Shown here: positions 54,510-61,030 of the stretch, in pieces
Position numbering within the stretch: the first letter of the stretch is position 1
Layout: the number at the start of each line of letters is the position of its first letter
From: Streptomyces beigongshangae
Lineage (GTDB): Bacteria; Actinomycetota; Actinomycetes; Streptomycetales; Streptomycetaceae
Direction of reading: 5' to 3'
Length of the DNA: 64,000 nucleotides
NCBI RefSeq assembly: GCF_019710745.1
Contig: NZ_JAHKJW010000007.1
Span: forward strand, 153,291-217,290
Notes under the pieces: generated by a model
What the model was told of the DNA's origin: nothing
The model's input: only the letters and a program-made list of their open reading frames with translations
Database searches by the model: none
Program-made: the position numbers and the translations under genes

Positions 54510-55568
54510 ATGGCCTTCACCCACCCCGTCTCCCGGCCCTTCCTGGACGGCCGGGAGCTGGAGTACGTCACCGACGCCGTGTCCGGCGGCTGGATCTCCT
54601 CCCAGGGACCGTACGTACGGCGTTTCGAGGAGGCCTTCGCCGCGTGGAACGGCGTGGCGCACGGCGTCGCCTGCTCCTCCGGCACGGCCGCCCTCACCCT
54701 CGCGCTGCGCGCCCTGGGCATCGGGCCGGGCGACGAGGTGATCGTGCCGGAGTTCACCATGATCGCCTCCGCGTGGGCCGTCACCTACACCGGCGCGACC
54801 CCCGTCTTCGTCGACTGCGCGGACGACCTGAACATCGACGTCACCCGTGTCGAGGAGAAGATCACCCCACGCACGAAGGCGATCATGCCGGTGCACGTCT
54901 ACGGGCGGCGCTGCGACATGGACGCGGTCATGGACATCGCCCACCAGTACAACCTGCGGGTGGTGGAGGACTCCGCGGAGGCGCACGGCGTGCGTCCGGT
55001 CGGGGACATCGCCTGTTTCTCGCTCTTCGCCAACAAGATCATCACGGCCGGCGAGGGCGGTGTCTGCCTCACCGACGACCCCCGGCTCGCCGAGCAGATG
55101 GCGCACCTGCGGGCGATGGCCTTCACCCGCGACCACAGCTTCCTGCACAAGAAGCTGGCCTACAACCACCGCATGACCGCCATGCAGGGCGCCGTGGCAC
55201 TGGCCCAGGTGGAGCGCCTCGACGACATCCTCGCCGCGCGTCGGGAGATCGAGGCCCGCTACGACGCCGCCCTCAAGGACGTCCCCGGCATCACGCTGAT
55301 GCCGGCCCGCGACGTGCTGTGGATGTACGACCTGCGCGCCGAGCGCCGGGAGGAACTGCGCGCCCACCTCGACGCGCGCGGCGTGGAGACCCGCCTGTTC
55401 TTCAAGCCGATGAGCCGCCAGCCCGGCTACCTCGACCCGGTGTGGCCGACGCTCAACGCCCACCGGTTCAGCGAGGACGGGCTGTACCTGCCCACCCACA
55501 CCGGGCTGACCGCCGCCGACCAGGAGTACATCACCGGCGCCGTCCGGGAGTTCTACACCGCGGGCTGA
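54510..55568 (+). CDS. fscMII: GDP-3-keto-6-deoxymannose aminotransferase FscMII
   Basis: 352 aa from the ATG with GAGGACC upstream. DegT/DnrJ/EryC1-type PLP enzyme: CSSGTAALTLALRALG binds the cofactor, Asp in VVEDSAEAHG, and Schiff-base Lys176 in FANKIITAGEGG. It should form GDP-mycosamine, like AmphDII/NysDII. An alternative ATG at 54420 overlaps the fscMI stop (ATGA) and would add 30 residues with a Ser/His/Asp repeat (DSDSHSHSHS), encoded by a 6-bp GACAGC/CACAGC repeat; family length favours the shorter form. Confidence 0.85.
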   Translation: MAFTHPVSRPFLDGRELEYVTDAVSGGWISSQGPYVRRFEEAFAAWNGVAHGVACSSGTAALTLALRALGIGPGDEVIVPEFTMIASAWAVTYTGATPVFVDCADDLNIDVTRVEEKITPRTKAIMPVHVYGRRCDMDAVMDIAHQYNLRVVEDSAEAHGVRPVGDIACFSLFANKIITAGEGGVCLTDDPRLAEQMAHLRAMAFTRDHSFLHKKLAYNHRMTAMQGAVALAQVERLDDILAARREIEARYDAALKDVPGITLMPARDVLWMYDLRAERREELRAHLDARGVETRLFFKPMSRQPGYLDPVWPTLNAHRFSEDGLYLPTHTGLTAADQEYITGAVREFYTAG

Positions 55569-55573
55569 CCGGC

Positions 55574-55592
55574 CGGCCCGCGCCGCGGGCCG
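55574..55592 (+). other. Short GC hairpin after fscMII
   Basis: Arms CGGCCCGC and GCGGGCCG around GCC, in the 94-bp gap before fscP. It could attenuate or protect the mRNA; no U-run follows. Confidence 0.4.
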
Positions 55593-55662
55593 CCGCGCCC
55601 GCGCGCCGCCGGCCCGACCGGGTACGGCACCGCGACCGCAGGAAGAGAAACGAGGAGCGGAC

Positions 55663-56844
55663 ATGACGACCAGCACCGGCCCCACGGTGGTCGACTTCCC
55701 CTTTCGCACGCCGGAGGAACCGCTGCCGCTGTCCCAGTACGCGAGCCACCGGCAGCAGCCCGGCCTGGTGCAGACCCATCTGCCGAACGGCGTGCCGGTC
55801 TGGCTGGTGACCCGGCACGAGGACGTGCGCGCGGTGCTCACCCATCCGAAGATCAGCGCCAACCCCGACAACGAGGGCTTCCCCAACGTCGGCGAGACGA
55901 TGGGCGTGCCCAAGCAGGACCAGATCCCCGGCTGGTTCGTGGGTCTCGACTCCCCCGAGCACGACCGGTTCCGCAAGGTCCTGATCCCCGAGTTCACGGT
56001 GCGCCGCGTACGCGAGCTGCGCCCCGCCGTCGAGCGGACCGTGGACGAGCGGATCGACGCGATGCTGGCCGGCGGCAACACCGCGGACCTGGTGAACGAC
56101 TTCGCGCTGCCGGTGCCGTCCCTGGTGATCTCCTCGCTGCTGGGCGTGCCGGCGGCCGACCGGGACTTCTTCGAGTCCCGCACCCGGACCCTGGTCGCCA
56201 TCCGCACCTCCACCGACGAGCAGCGCGCCACCGCCACCCGGCAGCTCCTGCGCTACATCAACCGGCTCATCGTCATCAAGGACAAGTGGCGCGGGGACGA
56301 CCTGATCAGCCGCCTGCTCTCGACGGGCCAGCTGAGCCACGAGGAGCTCTCGGGCGTCCTGCTGCTCCTGCTGATCGCGGGGCACGAGACCACCGCCAAC
56401 AACATCGGGCTCGGCGTGGTCACCCTGCTCTCCAACCCGCAGTGGATCGGCAGCGACCGGGTCGTGGAGGAGCTGCTGCGCCTGCACTCGGTGGCCGACA
56501 TGGTGGCGCTGCGGGTCGCCGTGGACGACGTGGAGATCGCGGGCCAGCCGATCCGCAAGGGTGAGGGCATCGTCCCGCTGATCGCCGCCGCCAACCACGA
56601 CACCGAGGTCTTCGGCTGCCCGCACGCCTTCGACCCGGAGCGCTCCGAGCGACGGCACGTCGCCTTCGGTTACGGCGTCCACCAGTGCCTGGGCCAGAAC
56701 CTGGTGCGGGTCGAGATGGAGATCGCCTACCGCAGACTGTTCGAGCGCATCCCCACCCTGGAGCTGGCCGTCCCGATGGAGGAGCTGGCCTTCAAGTACG
56801 ACGGGATCCTGTTCGGACTGCACGAACTGCCGGTGCGCTGGTAG
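55663..56844 (+). CDS. fscP: Cytochrome P450 FscP
   Basis: 393 aa, with GAGGAG upstream. The haem Cys342 lies in FGYGVHQCLGQNLVR, the oxygen-binding I-helix in LLLLIAGHETTANN, and the K-helix in EELLRLHSV. It matches P450s of polyene clusters (AmphN, NysN, PimG) that oxidise an exocyclic methyl of the macrolactone to a carboxyl group. The adjacent small ferredoxin gene supplies electrons. A reductase must come from elsewhere. Confidence 0.88.
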   Translation: MTTSTGPTVVDFPFRTPEEPLPLSQYASHRQQPGLVQTHLPNGVPVWLVTRHEDVRAVLTHPKISANPDNEGFPNVGETMGVPKQDQIPGWFVGLDSPEHDRFRKVLIPEFTVRRVRELRPAVERTVDERIDAMLAGGNTADLVNDFALPVPSLVISSLLGVPAADRDFFESRTRTLVAIRTSTDEQRATATRQLLRYINRLIVIKDKWRGDDLISRLLSTGQLSHEELSGVLLLLLIAGHETTANNIGLGVVTLLSNPQWIGSDRVVEELLRLHSVADMVALRVAVDDVEIAGQPIRKGEGIVPLIAAANHDTEVFGCPHAFDPERSERRHVAFGYGVHQCLGQNLVRVEMEIAYRRLFERIPTLELAVPMEELAFKYDGILFGLHELPVRW

Positions 56845-56853
56845 CCGCCGGTG

Positions 56854-56887
56854 CCGGGTGCCGCCGGACGGTCCCGGCGGCACCCGG
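56854..56887 (+). other. 14-bp-stem hairpin after fscP
   Basis: Perfect arms CCGGGTGCCGCCGG (56854-56867) and its complement (56874-56887) around a 6-nt loop, 10 bp past the fscP stop. A second hairpin follows at once. Possibly a terminator or mRNA stabiliser. Confidence 0.65.
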
Positions 56888-56896
56888 AGCCCCGCC

Positions 56897-56923
56897 CCGC
56901 CCGGCCGTGGCGCGGCCGGGCGG
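56897..56923 (+). other. 10-bp-stem hairpin before fscFE
   Basis: Arms CCGCCCGGCC and GGCCGGGCGG around a 7-nt loop, 50 bp before the fscFE start. Confidence 0.55.
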
Positions 56924-56973
56924 ACCGCGCCTCTTCGCCGATCCCCCTTCACCCCACCGAGGAGCCAACGATC

Positions 56974-57168
56974 ATGCGTGTCACCGTCGACAGCGAGCGG
57001 TGCGTCGGAGCCGGGCAGTGCGTGCTGAACGCGCCCGACGTCTTCGACCAGGACGACGACGGGGTCGTCCTCCTGCTGCGGAAGGAACCCGACGAGCAGG
57101 ACGCGGACGCGGTCCGCGCCGCGGGCGACCTGTGCCCGTCGGGTTCGGTCGCCGTCCACGAGGACTGA
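56974..57168 (+). CDS. fscFE: 3Fe-4S ferredoxin FscFE
   Basis: 64 aa, the typical size of P450-associated ferredoxins. The cluster ligands fit Cys-x5-Cys (CVGAGQC) and a distal Cys in LCPSGS, a 3Fe-4S pattern. It would pass electrons to the FscP P450 encoded just before it. GAGGAG lies upstream of the ATG. Confidence 0.88.
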   Translation: MRVTVDSERCVGAGQCVLNAPDVFDQDDDGVVLLLRKEPDEQDADAVRAAGDLCPSGSVAVHED

Positions 57169-57278
57169 GACGCGACGCGTGTCGACGGGGCGGGCCGCGG
57201 GGTCCCTCCCCGGCCTGCCGGGCCCCCGGGCGCACCCCTGGCGGGCGGGGCGCGGGGACCCGTCCGTCACCATGGACC

Positions 57279-57329
57279 GCCCCGGGTGCGGCGGGCGGGG
57301 ACGGAGGGGCCGCCCGCCGCACCCGGGGC
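57279..57329 (+). terminator. 20-bp-stem hairpin between fscFE and fscTE
   Basis: Perfect 20-bp arms (57279-57298 and 57310-57329) with an 11-nt loop in the 292-bp gap. It is the most stable hairpin seen in the cluster part and probably ends or strongly reduces fscP/fscFE transcription. No U-run follows. Confidence 0.65.
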
Positions 57330-57405
57330 CCCCGACGGGGGAACACCGCCCACTGCACGACCACCGGGCCGGTCCGCCGGGTCCGCACCACCGGACAAGC
57401 CCGCC

Positions 57406-57447
57406 GCGCAAGCACCATCGAGCAAGCACCACTGAGCAAGCACCACC
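57406..57447. repeat. 14-bp tandem repeat upstream of fscTE
   Basis: CAAGCACCA units start at 57409, 57423 and 57437, a 14-bp period, just before the fscTE Shine-Dalgarno. Confidence 0.7.
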
Positions 57448-57460
57448 GAAGGGACACACC

Positions 57461-58231
57461 GTGACCACCGCTGACGACACCGGGGCCCTCTGGCTGCGGC
57501 GCTACCACCCGGCCGGCGCCGACGCGGTCCGGCTGGTCTGCTTCCCGCACGCCGGCGGCTCCGCCAGCTTCTACCACCCGGTCTCGGCGCGTTTCGCGCC
57601 GTCCGCCGAGGTCATCTCGCTGCAGTACCCCGGCCGCCAGGACCGCCGCAAGGAACCCTGTGTGACCGATCTCGGCACCCTGGCCGACCTGATCACCGAG
57701 CAGCTGCTCGCCCTGGACGAGCGGCCGACGGTGTTCTTCGGGCACAGCATGGGCGCCGCCCTGGCCTTCGAGACGGCGTGGCGCCTGGAGCGGAAGGACG
57801 CCGGACCGCACACCGTCCTCGCCTCCGGCCGCCGGGCACCCTCGACCACCCGCGCCGAGGAGGTCCACCTGCGGGACGACGACGGGATCGTCGCCGAGAT
57901 GAAGCGGCTGAACGGCACCGCGGCGGGCGTCCTCGGCGACGAGGAGATCCTGCGCATGGCGCTGCCGGCGCTGCGCGGCGACTACCGTGCCATCGAGACG
58001 TACTCCTGCCCCGCCGACCGGCGGCTGGGCTGCGCTCTCACCGTCCTCACCGGCGAGGACGACCCGCTGACCACGGTCGAGGAGGCCGAGCGCTGGCAGG
58101 ACCACACCACGGGGCCGTTCCGGCTGCGGGTGTTCGGCGGCGGCCACTTCTTCCTCACCCAGCACCTCTCGGAGGTCCAGGCCGAGATCGGACGCGCCCT
58201 CGACCCGGCCCGGCACACCACGGCCTCCTGA
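57461..58231 (+). CDS. fscTE: Type II thioesterase FscTE
   Basis: 256 aa, alpha/beta hydrolase. Nucleophile Ser96 lies in FFGHSMGAA and the catalytic His229 in GGGHFFL; the Asp region is VLTGEDDPL. It matches discrete PKS/NRPS editing thioesterases that clear stalled or wrong acyl groups from the carrier proteins. GTG start with GAAGGG upstream, after a 14-bp repeat array. Confidence 0.88.
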   Translation: MTTADDTGALWLRRYHPAGADAVRLVCFPHAGGSASFYHPVSARFAPSAEVISLQYPGRQDRRKEPCVTDLGTLADLITEQLLALDERPTVFFGHSMGAALAFETAWRLERKDAGPHTVLASGRRAPSTTRAEEVHLRDDDGIVAEMKRLNGTAAGVLGDEEILRMALPALRGDYRAIETYSCPADRRLGCALTVLTGEDDPLTTVEEAERWQDHTTGPFRLRVFGGGHFFLTQHLSEVQAEIGRALDPARHTTAS

Positions 58232-58238
58232 GCGTCCG

Positions 58239-58266
58239 GCCCGGGCGGTGGCGGGACCGCCCGGGC
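58239..58266 (+). terminator. Terminator after fscTE
   Basis: Arms GCCCGGGCGGT and ACCGCCCGGGC (11 bp) around a 6-nt loop, 7 bp past the stop. Confidence 0.65.
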
Positions 58267-58433
58267 AGGCGCTGGAGCCGTGACCGGCGCACACCCGTCG
58301 GCGCCGTGCCCGGGCACGGCCGCCGCGGCCGTGGCCGACGCATCACCGGAGAGCCCGCACCCGGCCGGACGGCGACCCCGTCCGCCGTCCCTCACGCCAC
58401 TTTCCGCTCACGCGCCTCCTGGACAAGGACACC

Positions 58434-60842
58434 ATGCGCACACTTCTCGTCGACAACTACGACTCCTTCACCTACAACCTCTTCCACTACCTGTCCCGGG
58501 TCAACGGGCGGGAGCCGGAGGTCATCCGCAACGACGACCCGGCCTGGCGGCCCGGGCTGCTCGACGCGTTCGACAACGTGGTGCTCTCCCCCGGCCCGGG
58601 CACCCCGCACCGTCCCGCCGACTTCGGCCTGTGCGCCGGTATCGCCGAGGAGGGCCGGCTGCCGGTGCTCGGTGTCTGCCTCGGCCACCAGGGCATGGCA
58701 CTCGCCCACGGCGCGCGGGTGGGCCGCGCGCCCGAACCGCGGCACGGCAGGACCTCCGCCGTGCGGCACGACGGCACGGGGCTCTTCGAAGGGCTGCCGG
58801 ACCCGCTGGAGGTCGTCCGCTACCACTCCCTGGCGGTGACCGACCTGCCGCCGGAGCTGGAGGCCACCGCCTGGTCGGCGGACGGTGTGCTGATGGCGCT
58901 GCGCCACCGCACGCTGCCGCTGTGGGGCGTGCAGTTCCACCCCGAGTCGATCGGCACCCAGGAGGGCCACCGGCTGCTGGCGAACTTCCGCCGGCTCACG
59001 GAGCGGTACGGCCGTCCCGCGCGCGACCGCGCGGGCGCGCCGGCCGCGACCGCCGCCTCCGCCGGGCCGGGCGCCCTCGCCGCTTCCGCCGCTCCCGCTG
59101 CTTCGGACGGTTCCGTTCCGTCCGACACGGGCGAACCGGGTCCGGTCGTCCCCGCGCAGCGCACCGCCGCCGCGAACGCGCCGGTCACCGCGGACGCGCC
59201 TGCGGCCACCGAGATCCTGATACCGCGCGGCACCTCCGCGGACGCGTCCGGCGGTGTCCGGCGGCTGCGGGTGCTCGCGGAGGCGCTGCCCGCGCGCTGG
59301 GACGCGGAGGTCGCCTTCGACACCCTCTTCCGTACCGGCGACCACCCCTTCTGGCTCGACAGCTCCCGCCCCGGGGGACGCCTGGGCCAGCTGTCGGTGA
59401 TGGGCGACGCCTCGGGCCCGCTCGCCCGGATCGCGGAGGCCGACGTGAACGCCGGCACCGTGAAGGTCACGGCCGGCGGTGCGAGCCGTACCGTCGACAG
59501 CCCCTTCCTGGCCTGGCTGGAGAACGACCTGGCGGGGCTCCGCACCGAGGTGCCGGACCTGCCCTTCGACTTCGCCCTCGGCTGGGTCGGCTGCCTGGGC
59601 TACGAGCTCAAGGCCGAGTGCGACGGCGACGCCGCGCACCGCTCCCCCGACCCCGACGCGGTCCTCGTCTTCGCCGACCGGGCCCTGGTCCTCGACCACC
59701 GCACCGACACCGGCTATCTGCTGGCGCTGGCCGAGGACGGCGCCGAGGACGCCGCGCGCGCCTGGCTCGCGGACGCCGCCGAAGCCCTGCACGGCATCGC
59801 CGGACAGTCGCCGGAGCCGTGCGCCGAGGCACCGGAGTGCACCACGGGACCCGTGGAACTGCGGCACGACCGGGACGCCTACCTCAAGCTCATCGACGTC
59901 TGCCAGCAGGAGATCGCCGCCGGCGAGACGTACGAGGTCTGCCTGACCAACATGGCCGAGACCGACACCGACCTGGACCCCTGGCAGGCGTACCGGGCCC
60001 TGCGCCGGGTGAGCGCCGCCCCCTTCGCGGCGTTCCTGCACTTCGGGTCGATGGCGGTGCTCAGCAGCTCCCCGGAGCGGTTCCTGCGGATCGACCGGCA
60101 CGGCGGCATGGAGTCCAAGCCGATCAAGGGCACCCGGCCGCGCGGTGCCACCCCCGAGGAGGACGCCCGGCTCGTCGACGACCTGGCGACCAGCGAGAAG
60201 GACCGCGCCGAGAACCTGATGATCGTCGATCTGGTCCGGCACGACCTGGGGCGGTGCGCCGCGGTCGGGTCGGTCGTCGCCGACCCGGTGTTCCAGGTGG
60301 AGAGCTACGCGACGGTGCACCAGCTGGTCAGTACCGTCCGGGCACGGCTGCGCCCGGACAGCAGCCCGGTGGCCGCGGTGCGGTCCGCCTTCCCGGGCGG
60401 GTCGATGACCGGCGCCCCGAAGATCCGCACCATGCAGATCATCGACCGCCTGGAGGGCGGGCCGCGCGGTGTGTACTCGGGCGCCATCGGCTACTTCTCG
60501 CTGACCGGCGCGGTGGACCTGTCCATCGTCATCCGCACCGTGGTCCTCAGCGGGAACCGGCTGCGCTACGGCGTCGGCGGCGCCGTCATCGCGCTGTCCG
60601 ACCCGGTGGACGAGTTCGAGGAGACGGCGGTCAAGGCCACCCCGCTGCTGCGGCTGCTCGGCGCCCGGTTCCCGGGCCGTGAGGCACCCGGCGAGGACCT
60701 CGCCCGGCTCGGCGGCGGGGCCGCCGGGGGCCCGGACGTCCCGGGGTCCCCGGAGGCTCCCGGGACTGCTGCCGGGGCTGCTCCCGGGACTGCTGCCGAG
60801 GCTGGGGGAGCGCGGCGGGAGGAGCTCACCCTCCCCGGCTGA
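58434..60842 (+). CDS. pabAB: Fused aminodeoxychorismate synthase PabAB
   Basis: 802 aa, fused glutamine amidotransferase and chorismate-binding synthase. The N-terminal PabA part (about 1-195) has [17 protein letters not shown], catalytic Cys82 in GVCLGHQ and the His/Glu pair in VQFHPES. An Ala/Ser/Pro-rich linker (about 200-260) leads to PabB, with [34 protein letters not shown] and GSMTGAPK near the C-terminus. It converts chorismate to aminodeoxychorismate, which PabC then cleaves to PABA. The ATG has AAGGACA upstream. A strong terminator follows. Confidence 0.92.
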   Translation: MRTLLVDNYDSFTYNLFHYLSRVNGREPEVIRNDDPAWRPGLLDAFDNVVLSPGPGTPHRPADFGLCAGIAEEGRLPVLGVCLGHQGMALAHGARVGRAPEPRHGRTSAVRHDGTGLFEGLPDPLEVVRYHSLAVTDLPPELEATAWSADGVLMALRHRTLPLWGVQFHPESIGTQEGHRLLANFRRLTERYGRPARDRAGAPAATAASAGPGALAASAAPAASDGSVPSDTGEPGPVVPAQRTAAANAPVTADAPAATEILIPRGTSADASGGVRRLRVLAEALPARWDAEVAFDTLFRTGDHPFWLDSSRPGGRLGQLSVMGDASGPLARIAEADVNAGTVKVTAGGASRTVDSPFLAWLENDLAGLRTEVPDLPFDFALGWVGCLGYELKAECDGDAAHRSPDPDAVLVFADRALVLDHRTDTGYLLALAEDGAEDAARAWLADAAEALHGIAGQSPEPCAEAPECTTGPVELRHDRDAYLKLIDVCQQEIAAGETYEVCLTNMAETDTDLDPWQAYRALRRVSAAPFAAFLHFGSMAVLSSSPERFLRIDRHGGMESKPIKGTRPRGATPEEDARLVDDLATSEKDRAENLMIVDLVRHDLGRCAAVGSVVADPVFQVESYATVHQLVSTVRARLRPDSSPVAAVRSAFPGGSMTGAPKIRTMQIIDRLEGGPRGVYSGAIGYFSLTGAVDLSIVIRTVVLSGNRLRYGVGGAVIALSDPVDEFEETAVKATPLLRLLGARFPGREAPGEDLARLGGGAAGGPDVPGSPEAPGTAAGAAPGTAAEAGGARREELTLPG

Positions 60843-60851
60843 CCGCGCCGG

Positions 60852-60894
60852 GGCCGCCGACCGCGGTTCGCGGTCGGCGGCCCTTCTTTTCCCG
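60852..60894 (+). terminator. Strong intrinsic terminator after pabAB
   Basis: A 14-bp perfect stem (60852-60865 and 60871-60884) with a 5-nt loop, followed by TTCTTTTCCC. It separates pabAB from fscA transcription. Confidence 0.88.
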
Positions 60895-60952
60895 TCATTT
60901 CCCGGTTCTCTTCCGGCTCCCGGAGGCATGCCGGACCGCCGTGCCGCGATCT

Positions 60953-60968
60953 CTAGGGAAAACCCGGA
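60953..60968. promoter_or_regulatory. Candidate PAS-LuxR box upstream of fscA
   Basis: CTAGGGAAAACCCGGA matches the PimM consensus at 13 of 16 positions and lies about 63 bp before fscA, between the pabAB terminator and the PKS start. Confidence 0.6.
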
Positions 60969-61030
60969 CCGCGCGGCAAGAGCCTGGGACGGACCCCCGT
61001 ACGACGGCGACGCTCGACATCCCGGGAGTG

